A stretch of 64,000 nucleotides of DNA from CAVQBP01 sp963723205 (GCA_963723205.1 CAVRQC010000041.1:434001-498000), one strand, 5' to 3'. Shown: positions 35,692 through 45,699, counted from the stretch's first letter. Translations and numbers: made by a program. Notes: generated from the sequence alone by a model not told the origin.

Positions 35692-37524
35692 ATGTCGAAA
35701 CAGTTCAGAACTATACCGGATCTTTTTACATATTTAACAGATAAATTCAGAGATGTACCAGATAGATGTATAATGCATGTAAAAGAAAACGGTAAATACA
35801 GGGGAATTACTTACAAAGAATTTGCAGAACAAGCAGAAAATTTTGCATTTGGTTTATCAGCACTTGGTATTAAGAAGGGCGATAAAATAGCAATAAGTTC
35901 TGAAAACAGACCTGAATGGGTCTATTCCGACATGGCTATTTTAGGTTTAGGGGGGATAGATGTACCTCTTTATCCTTCACTAACCGCAGATTCGGAGGAA
36001 TTTATTTTAAATAATTCTGAAGCTGTAGGAATTATTGTATCTAATAAATTTCAACTGAATAAGATTCTGAAGATTTGGCACAATTGTAAAAGACTAAAGC
36101 ATATTATCGTTTTTAATGAAAATGATATAGAAAACAAAGAAAATAAAAATATATATTCCTTCAAAGAAGTACAGGAAATAGGTAAAAAGTTTAAAGAACT
36201 TAGCCCGAATATATTTAAGGAAAATATAAAATCTATTTCTGAAAATGATATATGCACCATCATTTACACCTCGGGAACAACAGGTGATCCTAAGGGCGTA
36301 ATGCTTACGCATAAAAACATTATATCAAATGTTCAGGTTGTATTGGATTGCCTGCCGATTTCTTCAAATGATATATTTCTTTCATTTCTTCCATTATGCC
36401 ATATATTCGAGAGGATGGGAGGATATTATACGGGATTTGCATGTGAGGGTACTGTTTATTATGCCGAGAGTATTGAAATGATTTCACAGAATATTCTCGA
36501 GGTTAAACCAACAATTATAACAACAGTTCCCCGATTATTTGAACGTATCTATGGCAAAATAATCAAAAATGTTGAAAGGGAACCAGTTACTAAACAGAAA
36601 ATATTTTACTGGGCAGTTGAAATAGGCAAGAAATACTCCCGGTTGAAAAGAGAAAATAATATTCCGCTTAAATTGAAAATGGAACATAAAATTGCCGAAA
36701 AGCTGGTTTACTCAAAGCTAAAAGATAAAATGGGAGGAAGATTAAGATTTTTTGTTTCAGGCGGAGCACCTCTTTCAAGAGAAATGGGAATTTTTTTTGA
36801 AGCTATCGGAATTATAATTTTAGAAGGTTACGGTTTAACCGAATCCTCTCCTGTTATTTCTGCTAACAGGGCAGATGATTATAAATTTGGAACGGTCGGA
36901 AAAGTCATGCCGGGTGTCCAGGTCAAAATCGCATCCGACGGTGAGATACTTGTGAAAGGTCCAAATGTAATGCAGGGCTATTATAAAAACAAATCTGAAA
37001 CAAATGAAGTTTTAAAGGATGGCTGGCTTCATACCGGTGATATAGGAGTTTTTGATCCTGACGGTTTCTTAATGATTACTGATCGTAAAAAACATTTATT
37101 TAAAACTTCCGGCGGTAAATATATTGCTCCTGCTCCTATTGAAAATCTTTTCTTAAAAAGTAAGTATATAGATCAATTCATTCTTATTGGAAATCACAGG
37201 ATGTTCCTAAGCGCTTTAATAGTTCCGGATTTTGAATCAATACAGGAATATGCCGATTCACATAAAATAAACTATTCGGACATAAAAGATCTTATTGATA
37301 AAAAGGAAATTTATGATTTAGTAGATAAAGAAATTTCTCATCTTCAAAAAAAATTAGCAAATTATGAAAGGGTTAGGAAGTTCAGAATTTTAGATAAACC
37401 TTTTACAATTGAATCCGGCGAAATTACTCCAAGTCTGAAAATAAAAAGAAAATTTATTGAAGAAAGTTACGCTTACTTAATTGAAGAAATGTATTTCTCC
37501 GGGATGGATAAAGATAAATTTTAG
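35692..37524 (+). CDS. Long-chain fatty-acid-CoA ligase
   Basis: AAAGAGG precedes the ATG. The adenylation motif YTSGTTGDPKGVMLTHKN, the acyl/adenylate motif GYGLTESSPVISANR and the late LHTGDIGVFDPDGFL plus TDRKKHLFKTSGGKYIAP identify a FadD/FACL enzyme of the AMP-binding family. It has 610 residues, with the extended N- and C-terminal parts found in long-chain ligases. It activates fatty acids for degradation or lipid remodelling. No beta-oxidation gene is nearby. The fadD symbol is withheld because several paralogues are usual. Confidence 0.92.
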   Translation: MSKQFRTIPDLFTYLTDKFRDVPDRCIMHVKENGKYRGITYKEFAEQAENFAFGLSALGIKKGDKIAISSENRPEWVYSDMAILGLGGIDVPLYPSLTADSEEFILNNSEAVGIIVSNKFQLNKILKIWHNCKRLKHIIVFNENDIENKENKNIYSFKEVQEIGKKFKELSPNIFKENIKSISENDICTIIYTSGTTGDPKGVMLTHKNIISNVQVVLDCLPISSNDIFLSFLPLCHIFERMGGYYTGFACEGTVYYAESIEMISQNILEVKPTIITTVPRLFERIYGKIIKNVEREPVTKQKIFYWAVEIGKKYSRLKRENNIPLKLKMEHKIAEKLVYSKLKDKMGGRLRFFVSGGAPLSREMGIFFEAIGIIILEGYGLTESSPVISANRADDYKFGTVGKVMPGVQVKIASDGEILVKGPNVMQGYYKNKSETNEVLKDGWLHTGDIGVFDPDGFLMITDRKKHLFKTSGGKYIAPAPIENLFLKSKYIDQFILIGNHRMFLSALIVPDFESIQEYADSHKINYSDIKDLIDKKEIYDLVDKEISHLQKKLANYERVRKFRILDKPFTIESGEITPSLKIKRKFIEESYAYLIEEMYFSGMDKDKF

Positions 37525-37878
37525 GAATAATAAATTATTCAATTTAGTCATTTGTTATACTGCTCTCCTTTCTTCAGAATTTTTAACCTGTAAAATAATT
37601 TTCACTGAAATAAATTCCATTTATTATTACTTTTACATAGCTCATATCCTGATTTATTTAAAGGGATGTAAAAAAAATAAAGGGAATAATATTAAATAAA
37701 TCTCATTTGAGTTTTAATATTTGATAATATTTACACATGAATTTTTCAGTATATTTTAAAATCATTTCAAGTCTTAAATATTTATTAATAATACTTTTTG
37801 TTTTTGCCCAGGGATACTATGATTAAAAACGAGCAGAAATAAAAAATTGTTTTTACTTAGTGGTTAGGGTAATCACTT
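37525..37878. other. AT-rich gap
   Basis: A 354-base AT-rich gap follows the ligase. An open frame of 72 codons overlaps it (37481-37699), but it begins inside the ligase and lacks a ribosome site. I see no RNA or regulatory feature that I can support. Confidence 0.35.
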
Positions 37879-38325
37879 ATGAAAAATACATATCTTCTAA
37901 AAATTGCAGGAATGATTACTCTATTGCTTGCATTATTTCAAGCAGTCATAACAACCGTTCCTTCGTGGGCCTTATACTTTTGTGCTGGTAAAGATATTGT
38001 ATCTAAATTATGGCTGTTGTATGTGGCAGGTTATTTAGTTGCAATAATTTTCGTTTTATTTGGATTATATGCGTTTTCAGGTGCAGGAATAATTGGCAGA
38101 TTACCATTCCTGCGTACAACTCTTTTATTAATAGCAGGTTTATTTACATTTCGTGGATTACTCCTTATTTTTCAACTTCTTAATAATGCAGGGATAATTC
38201 AAGGAACCAACATCTTTCCTATACAAGCATTACTTTCTTCTACAGCTTCCTTTTTAATTGGAATTCTCTATATCTCGGGAACTGCTAAAGTCTGGAAATA
38301 TTGGAAAGTTAATTCAAAAATATGA
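37879..38325 (+). CDS. Four-helix membrane protein of unknown function
   Basis: The 148-residue protein has about four transmembrane helices (MITLLLALFQAVITTV; LLYVAGYLVAIIFVLFGLY; FLRTTLLLIAGLFTFRGLLL; LLSSTASFLIGILYISG) and almost no loops. No recognised motif, though the overall shape resembles small DoxX-like or unnamed integral membrane families. There is no clear Shine-Dalgarno, but the start aligns with the first helix. It precedes the C_GCAxxG gene by 55 bp; a shared role is possible but not supported. Confidence 0.75.
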   Translation: MKNTYLLKIAGMITLLLALFQAVITTVPSWALYFCAGKDIVSKLWLLYVAGYLVAIIFVLFGLYAFSGAGIIGRLPFLRTTLLLIAGLFTFRGLLLIFQLLNNAGIIQGTNIFPIQALLSSTASFLIGILYISGTAKVWKYWKVNSKI

Positions 38326-38380
38326 CGAGTATAAAATTTATAAATGGGAAACAATATTTTAATTTATAGGGAAAATAAAA

Positions 38381-38821
38381 ATGGCAAACAAAAACGAAAC
38401 ATCATTAGAGAAATTCTCTTCCGGTTATAATTGCGCACAGGCAGTTTTATATTCATTTAAAGATGACATAAATGTTGAAGGAAATACCGCACTTAAAATG
38501 GCCTGCGGTTTTGGTGCTGGGATGGGCAGAAAAGGAGAAGTTTGCGGCGCTGTCACCGGAGGTATTATGGTTATCGGAGCAAAATACGGCCGTGGTGAAA
38601 ATGATGAAAAAACTGCAACTGAAAAAACTTATACCAAAACAAGAGAACTTATAGATAGATTTGAAACCAGGCATGGCGCTTTTATCTGCAGGGAATTACT
38701 CAACGGCTGTGATTTATCCACTGAAGAAGGACAAATGTATTTTAGAAATAATGATCTATTTAATATTACATGCAAAAAGTGTGTCGGCAGCGCTGTTCAG
38801 ATCCTGGAAGAAATTTTATAA
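38381..38821 (+). CDS. C_GCAxxG_C_C family redox protein
   Basis: GYNCAQAVLYSF, CGFGAGMGRKGEVCGAVTGG and the late LLNGCDLS plus CKKCVGSAVQIL give the family's spaced cysteine pattern, with the GCAxxG motif as CGAVTG. Members are small (about 140-150 residues), probably bind a metal or a disulfide, and often sit near redox enzymes. The protein has no signal peptide and is expected to be cytoplasmic. Confidence 0.9.
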   Translation: MANKNETSLEKFSSGYNCAQAVLYSFKDDINVEGNTALKMACGFGAGMGRKGEVCGAVTGGIMVIGAKYGRGENDEKTATEKTYTKTRELIDRFETRHGAFICRELLNGCDLSTEEGQMYFRNNDLFNITCKKCVGSAVQILEEIL

Positions 38822-38911
38822 CATGAAACTACAAGATGTAATAGTAATTTTAATTTATATTACAACATTTTATTCTTAAATATTATTAATTTACTTCTTC
38901 TATTCGATTAT

Positions 38912-38935
38912 GTGCAAACAATGATTTGTCTGCAC
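38912..38935. terminator. Hairpin between convergent genes
   Basis: GTGCA (38912-38916) pairs with TGCAC (38931-38935), and the inner ACAA with TTGT. The gap is 146 bp between convergent genes. Tails are AT-rich but not pure T, so bidirectional terminator function is moderate. Confidence 0.4.
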
Positions 38936-38967
38936 CTTAATCTAAATAAATTTTTAGTATCTACCTT

Positions 38968-40356
38968 TCAATTCGGCCTGGTAACAAAAGAGAATGAATA
39001 GGAAGATTTCATGTAATTGCCATACATATCCGTTACTGTTGGTGAGATAGTTACTGTATATTTTGTATTTGGCTGCATAGAAGAAGATGGTGTAAATACA
39101 ATTTGATCCATCTGCTCATATGAAGAATAACCACCGTAATTAAAAAAACCACTCAATGCCGGCTGGATAGAAATTGCTGATTTAACTGAACTTAATGTCA
39201 CATAATTATTAAAGTTTATTGAAATTGGATTTACAGGTGTAACAAATAATTGTCCGTTTGAAGGAGAGGTTGAGGAAACACTAAGTGCAGCGGTTCTAAA
39301 CGAGAAAGAGAAATTCTGTCCCAGAGATATTTTGTCTTTATCCTTTGCAGATTTATCTATTAATACTGTAATTGTAGTATCGGATAAAAATGGTCCGCCG
39401 GTATATATACGCAAAATGTTTTCTTCCGGCCAAAGGAAAATTGTATTCATTGCTGGAGTAATATGTGTAGAATATTCGACTGATAATTTATCCATTCTTC
39501 GTGGGAAAGTTACTGTAATCCCGCTATAATTGTAATTTAACGGAGATACGTCAATATCACCATGAACAGGATCTGTAATTATACCATTTTGAGTTGAATA
39601 AGATTGGACAGTTTTAAAACTGAATTGGAATGGAAAACGGAGAAAATTTCCTGCAGTATCTTTTGCTGTTTTATCTATTGTCACAATATATTCTTTATCG
39701 GGATAAGAATCTTTCTTTGCAAAGGCATAAGTCATTGAAGTAACTTTACTATAAGTAGTAATAGTTGCTCCGGTATTATAGCCGCTCCTATCGGCAAAAA
39801 ATCCTTCAACAGGAGCTTGAGTATAATTTCCCCAATTGAAAATACCCTCAACAGATGGAGTAACTGAAAAAGCTTTTTCTACACTTTCCCTGTCCATTGG
39901 TTTGGTAAAAAGAATTGAAACGGTAATCCTTCCATACCTCCAATCATATACAACTTCACCTCGGTCATCAGGATAAAAAGAATCTATCAGATCAGGAACA
40001 GTTGAAAGTTCTATATCTCCAAGATAAATAATACTTCCTCCCTGGAGCATATAATTTTCTTTACTATAAATACGATAGTTTTCTGCACGAATTGCAATAT
40101 TATAATTGCCTGCCCTAAGATTTGAAAAGGCAAACGAACCATCAATAGGGCTAATTTCAGTTGAAGCAATTACTTCAACCTGGCTGATAATTACTTCGGC
40201 TTTGCTGTCTTTAGGAATTACTCTGCCGATTAGATCGGCATGAAGAAGATCATTAGTAAATTCCTTTGGGATTTCAGATGTGCTTTCAATTATTGTTTCT
40301 TTACAACCGAATATAATTAAAGATAGAAATGACAGAATAATTAAACAGGTCTTCAT
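38968..40356 (-). CDS. Surface lipoprotein with Ig-like domains
   Basis: The signal ends in a lipobox (LIILSFLSLIIFGCKE). Residues about 35-110 resemble a carboxypeptidase regulatory-like fold (DGSFAFSNLRAGNYNIAIRAENY). Then come three SbsA/Big_5-type Ig domains, each with a strand such as TVSILFTKPMDRESVEKAFSV, ITVTFPRRMDKLSVEYS and ISINFNNYVTLSSVKSAI. This architecture is common in Bacteroidota surface proteins that bind or cleave glycans; no enzyme domain is present. It is 462 residues, and the T9SS protein upstream points the same way. Confidence 0.85.
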   Translation of the reverse strand: MKTCLIILSFLSLIIFGCKETIIESTSEIPKEFTNDLLHADLIGRVIPKDSKAEVIISQVEVIASTEISPIDGSFAFSNLRAGNYNIAIRAENYRIYSKENYMLQGGSIIYLGDIELSTVPDLIDSFYPDDRGEVVYDWRYGRITVSILFTKPMDRESVEKAFSVTPSVEGIFNWGNYTQAPVEGFFADRSGYNTGATITTYSKVTSMTYAFAKKDSYPDKEYIVTIDKTAKDTAGNFLRFPFQFSFKTVQSYSTQNGIITDPVHGDIDVSPLNYNYSGITVTFPRRMDKLSVEYSTHITPAMNTIFLWPEENILRIYTGGPFLSDTTITVLIDKSAKDKDKISLGQNFSFSFRTAALSVSSTSPSNGQLFVTPVNPISINFNNYVTLSSVKSAISIQPALSGFFNYGGYSSYEQMDQIVFTPSSSMQPNTKYTVTISPTVTDMYGNYMKSSYSFSFVTRPN

Positions 40357-40490
40357 AAAAGTTCCACCTTCTTTTTATGAAGAAAAAAAATTCTTTTTAA
40401 CTGCAGGACTTTATCATACTTACTTTAACGTATATAAATAAATACATTATTTTTAAGTTCAATTATAATCTTAAAACTGTTCACATATTG

Positions 40491-41840
40491 CTATCTGATC
40501 AAGACCATCTTTTTTGTTAGAATAAAATCATTCAACTTAATAGTATAGAAATAAATACCGCTTACAAAATTTTCCGCATTCCATTCAACTTCATATTTTC
40601 CTGCATTTTGAATTTTATTTATCAAAGTTGTTACTTCTTTTCCTAAAGCATTATAGACTTTAATTGATACTTTTGCTTCTTTAGGAATTTCATAACGTAT
40701 TATTGTTGACGGATTAAAAGGATTAGGATAATTTTGTTCAAGCTTATATTGCCCGGGTATGTTATAATTTTGTTCTTTAACCGATACTAAACTTTCTTCA
40801 TAATAAAATATACCGTCGCCATTTGTAGCAATAAATAATTCAAAATTATTATTTACGACTGTACCCGTCATACTATTGATACCTTTAACACAGCAATTTA
40901 TAGCAGGTGTAACTACCTGCCAGTTTTTACCTCCATCATTGCTTTTCTGTAAAACAAATGAATTATCAATCGTTTTTCCACCGGCAAAGATCTCTTCTGG
41001 ATTTGCCTGATTGATTATTAAACTGTTAAAAACAACATTATTTTCTGTAAACACAGTATTCCAGTTTTTTCCTCCATCGGTAGATTTAATAATAAGATCA
41101 TTAAGCCCTGCATAAACTGTAAGTGAATCTTCAGGTGGAGTAACTATTGAATAACAGCTGTAAATTTCACCAAAAGGAGGATATATAATCTTCCAGGTTT
41201 CACCAAAGTTATTTGATTTAACAAGGAACAATGTCCCGATATTATTCTGGATTATTCCACCACCCCAGATAGTTGAATTATTGGAATATAAGGTTTTAAT
41301 GTTTGTACATTGCGGACCGTTCCATGTTTTTTTCCAAACTTCATTTTTAATTACGTATATAATTGAATCTCCTGCTGAAGCAAATACCGGAAGTGGCGGT
41401 TCCTCACCTGAGTAATCAAAACCTGCAAATGTTTTAATAGTCCCCGCTTCACTATTATTTATACCTGAATCTTTTTCCGCCCAGAAAGATTGGACCGGAT
41501 AATTAGTGAAATAAATTAAAGTTGTATCTATTGATGATGAATCCGGAACTAAAGCAGCAAAAATTCCTGAGAAATCAGCAGGACCTCTTCCGTTTAGCTG
41601 AACAAATAAAGAAGATATAGTTCTGTTATAAAAATAGTGATGATCCCAACTTGTATCCTGATTTGATAAATTATGAAAATAAATTCCATTGCCTTCGGTT
41701 CCGGCAATAATTGCTTTCTCATAATTAGTTTTGGTGACTGTAATAGAATTTACTGCTTTACCGCTTAATCCAAATGGAACAACCTGAGCAAAAATATTTA
41801 GGGAGCAAAAAGTAAGAATTAGTAAAAATTTAATTTTCAT
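40491..41840 (-). CDS. Secreted BNR/sialidase-like propeller with T9SS tail
   Basis: A signal peptide (FLLILTFCSLNIFAQ) is followed by repeats such as LIIKSTDGGKNWNTVF and VLQKSNDGGKNWQVV, which contain the SxDxGxxW Asp-box. They imply a BNR-type beta-propeller. From about residue 365 a T9SS domain starts (EQNYPNPFNPSTIIRYEIP) and ends with LTKKMVLIR. The protein is 449 residues. It is likely exported and binds carbohydrate; catalytic sialidase residues cannot be confirmed. Confidence 0.88.
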   Translation of the reverse strand: MKIKFLLILTFCSLNIFAQVVPFGLSGKAVNSITVTKTNYEKAIIAGTEGNGIYFHNLSNQDTSWDHHYFYNRTISSLFVQLNGRGPADFSGIFAALVPDSSSIDTTLIYFTNYPVQSFWAEKDSGINNSEAGTIKTFAGFDYSGEEPPLPVFASAGDSIIYVIKNEVWKKTWNGPQCTNIKTLYSNNSTIWGGGIIQNNIGTLFLVKSNNFGETWKIIYPPFGEIYSCYSIVTPPEDSLTVYAGLNDLIIKSTDGGKNWNTVFTENNVVFNSLIINQANPEEIFAGGKTIDNSFVLQKSNDGGKNWQVVTPAINCCVKGINSMTGTVVNNNFELFIATNGDGIFYYEESLVSVKEQNYNIPGQYKLEQNYPNPFNPSTIIRYEIPKEAKVSIKVYNALGKEVTTLINKIQNAGKYEVEWNAENFVSGIYFYTIKLNDFILTKKMVLIR

Positions 41841-42198
41841 TTTTCACCTTTTAATACAAAGAAGTAAAATCTTTAAATTTTATCATCATACTTAATAATA
41901 AGTAAAATGACTTTATTTAATTTTGCTTTTAATTAAAATTTATAATAGTAATGAGATTAATATAATACCCAAGATCAATGCCATAAAGAGCTACAAAATT
42001 ATACCATTTTGTTAATATTTATAACAATATTTTAGCGGATTGAACACTAAAAGGAAAAACATTATCAGTTTTTAGATAAGTTATCAGAATTCCTAGTACT
42101 AATTTTATTAATAGAATCGTTCCATCATTTTGGAAGAAATGTATTGATGGTTATTTTTGTTAGTAAGTTTTTATAGACAAAATTATTTATTTAATATT
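41841..42198. other. Gap upstream of HipA-like gene
   Basis: This 358-base AT-rich gap lies between divergent surface-protein and kinase genes. No tRNA, repeat or clear promoter is seen by eye. Confidence 0.35.
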
Positions 42199-42963
42199 TT
42201 GAGAACTGTAACTGCAACCAGATACGTAACACCATTGCGTGAAGGAGGGTCACTCCCTGCTATCATTGAAGCCGATGACGACGGATTATACGTACTGAAA
42301 TTCAGAGGTGCCGGTCAGGGAGTAAACGCTCTTATAGCCGAATTGATAGCCGGCGAACTTGCCCGTGCAATCGGGCTGCTTGTTCCCGAAATCGTCTTTG
42401 TTAATCTTGATGCAGGACTTGCACGAACCGAAGGAGATCCGGAAATACAAGATCTGATAAAGAACAGTGACGGACTTAATCTTGCGTTAGACTATTTGCC
42501 AGGTTCAGTTATGTTCAATCCCGTTGTAGACAGAGTTGATGAAAAACTTGCATCTGCAATTGTCTGGTTTGATGCTTATATTTCAAATGTTGACCGAACA
42601 ATTCGCAACACCAATATGCTTATGTGGCATAAACGACTCTGGTTAATTGATCATGGTGCATCTCTTTATTTTCATCATACATGGCATAATTACCTGGGAA
42701 AAAGTCAAGAATCATTTTCAATGATTAAAGATCATGTACTTATATATTATGCAAAAAAGTTGAAAGAAATAGACAAAGAATTTTTTGAAAAAATTACTCC
42801 GGAAGTTATTCGGGATATTGTTAATCTTATCCCCGATTCATGGTTAAGTGGAAATCCGACATTTAAAAGTACCGGTGAATATCGGAATGCTTACTATGAA
42901 TATTTAACTAAACGTTTGGAGCCGCCACATTCATTTATCAGGGAGTTGATAAATGGGAAGTGA
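42199..42963 (+). CDS. HipA-like kinase (HipA_2 family)
   Basis: The start is uncertain: no ATG exists before the conserved LRTVTATRYVTPLREGGSLPA region, and TTG codons occur at 42157 and 42199. I choose 42199 because the family begins with a similar RTVTATRYV stretch. The nucleotide-binding loop is GGSLPAIIEADDDGLYVLKFRG, and the LWLIDHGASLYFHH segment carries the probable metal/catalytic residues of the HipA fold. HipA toxin kinases phosphorylate GltX, but this short single-domain form lacks the HipB antitoxin beside it. It overlaps the DUF3037 gene by 11 bp. The local GC content looks higher than the neighbourhood, a sign of possible transfer. Confidence 0.8.
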   Translation: MRTVTATRYVTPLREGGSLPAIIEADDDGLYVLKFRGAGQGVNALIAELIAGELARAIGLLVPEIVFVNLDAGLARTEGDPEIQDLIKNSDGLNLALDYLPGSVMFNPVVDRVDEKLASAIVWFDAYISNVDRTIRNTNMLMWHKRLWLIDHGASLYFHHTWHNYLGKSQESFSMIKDHVLIYYAKKLKEIDKEFFEKITPEVIRDIVNLIPDSWLSGNPTFKSTGEYRNAYYEYLTKRLEPPHSFIRELINGK

Positions 42964-43351
42964 TTATTTTTACGATTATGCTGTTATACGCATTGTTCCT
43001 AAAGTTGACCGGGAGGAATTCATAAATGCGGGCATAATATTATCTTGTGATGAAAAAGAATTTCTTGATGCCAAAATAGAAATTGATGAAAAAAGATTAA
43101 AAGCAATTGCACCTGACTTTGATATTGAAACAGCTAGAGCGCATCTTGATGCAATATATGCAATTTGCAAGGGAGGAAAAGAGATAGGAACCATAGGAGA
43201 GTTATCTCAAAGGCAGCGTTTCCATTGGCTTACTTCTCCCAAAAGCACAATTATACAAACTTCTTCCGTGCATTCCGGCTATTGTAAAGACCCGGAAAAA
43301 GTACTTAATCATCTGTTTGAAAAGATGGTTAAATCAAAATCCGGTGAATAA
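42953..43351 (+). CDS. DUF3037 protein
   Basis: The 132-residue protein starts inside the end of the HipA-like gene (11-bp overlap), which implies coupled translation. Its N-terminus (DYAVIRIVPKVDREEFINAGIIL) is the conserved DUF3037 core; the rest is helical and charged. DUF3037 members are found next to HipA_2-type kinases in several phyla. A regulatory or target-like role for the kinase is inferred only from this pairing. Confidence 0.82.
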   Translation: MGSDYFYDYAVIRIVPKVDREEFINAGIILSCDEKEFLDAKIEIDEKRLKAIAPDFDIETARAHLDAIYAICKGGKEIGTIGELSQRQRFHWLTSPKSTIIQTSSVHSGYCKDPEKVLNHLFEKMVKSKSGE

Positions 43352-43503
43352 GAAATATTTACCAATGTTTTTATAATTCTTTCGTTTAATTTTTTTAATC
43401 ACTATCTTTTCTTACACTTATACCCTTTTACAAAAACTTTTAAATTCTAATATTATTTATAACTCAATCATATCTTGATTGTTGAAAAATAAAACTAAAG
43501 TGT

Positions 43504-43941
43504 ATGAACAACGAAAAGAGTGTTCAATTTTCTTCTGCTGTTAAAGAACAGTTGGAAAAAGGAAACAAAATTGAAGCAATTAAAATTCTGCGGGAGGAAA
43601 CGGGGATCAATTTAAAAGAAGCAAAAGAATTAATTGATTATGTTATTATTAAAAGAACGCAACCGGGAGACAACATCAAAAACAAAGATAATATTTCCGT
43701 ACCGGGTACCGTTTTGAATTATCTGAGAGAAGGTAAAAAGATTGATGCAATAAAAGCATTGCGCCATGAAACCGGACTCGGAATGAAGGATGCTAAAGAT
43801 ACGGTTGAAAAAGTTTTACTTGTAAATCCCGAGATTAAGTTGAAGTATGATGCTGAAACTAAAAGAGGTGTAATTAATTTTTTACTTTTTACCCTGGCAA
43901 TAATTTTAATTGTTTTGATATTATATCATTTTTTAGGTTAA
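43504..43941 (+). CDS. Membrane-anchored protein with two L7/L12 C-domain-like repeats
   Basis: Residues about 14-48 (EQLEKGNKIEAIKILREETG, then INLKEAKELIDYVI) and about 75-108 (LREGKKIDAIKALRHETGLG, then MKDAKDTVEKVL) are two copies of an IEAIKxLRxETGxxxKEAK helical motif, the same form as the C-terminal domain of ribosomal L7/L12. The C-terminus (INFLLFTLAIILIVLILYHF) is one transmembrane helix. It would present the tandem domains to the cytoplasm. Function unknown; L7/L12 C-domains recruit GTPases, so a role near translation or a P-loop protein is possible. Confidence 0.85.
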   Translation: MNNEKSVQFSSAVKEQLEKGNKIEAIKILREETGINLKEAKELIDYVIIKRTQPGDNIKNKDNISVPGTVLNYLREGKKIDAIKALRHETGLGMKDAKDTVEKVLLVNPEIKLKYDAETKRGVINFLLFTLAIILIVLILYHFLG

Positions 43942-44021
43942 TAGAATTTTTAATGTCAATTTTACTAACTTTCAGGTAATTAATTATAACTGATCCTTCA
44001 TCAAATTAAAAAGAAGTTCTA

Positions 44022-45437
44022 TTGATTGAATACGGCTGGCTTTCGGTTGTTCCCCCGCTTCTTGCAATTGCTCTTGCAATAAAAACTAGGCAGGTTTACC
44101 TTTCATTATTTTTAGGAATTTTTTCCGGATGGTTAATAATTGAAGGATGGAATCCTTTCAACGGCATGACGAACGCAATTCAAGCTTGTGTTAATGTTTT
44201 TAAAGATGAGGGAAACACACGTGTAATTATCTTTTCTGCACTTGTAGGTGCATTAATTTCTCTTACCCAGGTTTCAGGAGGTGTGCAGGGTTTTATTGAT
44301 TTGATACATAAAAAAAAATTAGTTAACTCACGCAGACAGGCATCCGCGCTATCATTTTTTGTCGGCTGTTCGGTTTTTATTGAATCAAGTATTTCATGTC
44401 TTGTAACAGGAACAATTTTTCATCCTATCTTTGAAAAATTTAAAATCTCAAGAGAAAAACTTGCTTATATATGCGATACCACATCATCTCCAATTTGTAT
44501 TTTAATTCCTCTGAATGCATGGGGTGCATATGTAATCGGATTACTAAGTAAAGAAAATATAACCAACCCGATTCCGACTTTTTTCTCTACTATTCCTTTA
44601 AATTTTTATCCTAGTATAACTGTAATTCTTGCCGGTTTCCTGGCATTTACATATAAAGATTTCTCTGCAATGAAAAAAGCAGAAAAAAGATCTTTAGAAA
44701 CAGGCAAGACTATAGCTGATGGTGCCGTTCCTGTTGTTTCGGCAGATATCTCATCGTTAAAACCAAAAGCTAAAATACCCCATAGAGCAGTTAACATGAT
44801 TATACCGATTCTGATAATGATATTAATGATGCCCATTAGTTTAATAATTACAGGAAATGGAGACTTAACCGCAGGTTCAGGTTCCACCTCTGTTTTATGG
44901 TCGGTAGCAACAGCAATTACTGTCTCAGGAATTTTATCAATAGGACAAAAGATTCTAACTCTTCATGAAGTAATGGAAAATATATTAAAAGGAATTGGAG
45001 GTCTAATTCCTTTAGCTATATTAATGGTTTTTGCATTTGCAATCGGGGATACATGTAGAGCTTTGGGTACCGGAACTTTTGTTGCATCTGTAGCTGATAA
45101 ATTCTTAAATCCGAATTTTGTTGCCCCGATAATCTTTATTACATCAATGTTTATTGCATTTTCAACAGGAACAAGCTGGGGCACTTTTGCAATAATGATC
45201 CCGATAGCAGTTCCCATTGCTCAGGTAATGGATATTAACTTATCTTTAGCAATTGCTTCCGTATTAAGCGGAAGTGTTTTTGGTGATCATTGCTCCCCGA
45301 TTTCAGACACAACAATAATTTCCTCAATGGCATCAGCAAGTGACCACATAGATCATGTTCGTACACAATTACCATATGCTTTAACTTCGGCTTCTATCGC
45401 TTTGATTCTTTTTACTCTTTTCGGATTTATTTTATAG
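44022..45437 (+). CDS. NhaC-type Na+/H+ antiporter
   Basis: Translation probably begins at TTG (IEYGWLSVVPPLLAIALAI). The 471-residue protein has 11-12 membrane helices. The segments FFVGCSVFIESSISCLVTG, STGTSWGTFAIMIPIAVP and VFGDHCSPISDTTIISSMAS are diagnostic for the NhaC / malate-sodium lactate superfamily. It likely exchanges sodium for protons or organic acids. No operon partner is evident. Confidence 0.92.
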   Translation: MIEYGWLSVVPPLLAIALAIKTRQVYLSLFLGIFSGWLIIEGWNPFNGMTNAIQACVNVFKDEGNTRVIIFSALVGALISLTQVSGGVQGFIDLIHKKKLVNSRRQASALSFFVGCSVFIESSISCLVTGTIFHPIFEKFKISREKLAYICDTTSSPICILIPLNAWGAYVIGLLSKENITNPIPTFFSTIPLNFYPSITVILAGFLAFTYKDFSAMKKAEKRSLETGKTIADGAVPVVSADISSLKPKAKIPHRAVNMIIPILIMILMMPISLIITGNGDLTAGSGSTSVLWSVATAITVSGILSIGQKILTLHEVMENILKGIGGLIPLAILMVFAFAIGDTCRALGTGTFVASVADKFLNPNFVAPIIFITSMFIAFSTGTSWGTFAIMIPIAVPIAQVMDINLSLAIASVLSGSVFGDHCSPISDTTIISSMASASDHIDHVRTQLPYALTSASIALILFTLFGFIL

Positions 45438-45699
45438 CTATTAAAAATTTTAACCGAGGATTTTTTTACCGCCAGATAAACAACTAATTTTTCTTGTTTA
45501 AATCATCACAAAGAATATTTGGTTGTAATTATTGTTACACCTTATACAAAACTATGGTATAATACTTGTCTAAGTATGCAAGCATAATTACTACTGCAAA
45601 AAGATATTTATTGCTAATAATCACAATAAGAGAGCAAAAATTTTAATAATTAAACATGAAATAATTTTTATAAATATTAAAAAGATATTTGGATTATTA

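Noticed and set aside
37481..37699. 72-codon plus-strand ORF at the end of the acyl-CoA ligase
   Set aside because: It starts inside the ligase in another frame, lacks a ribosome site, and its composition is like spacer DNA.
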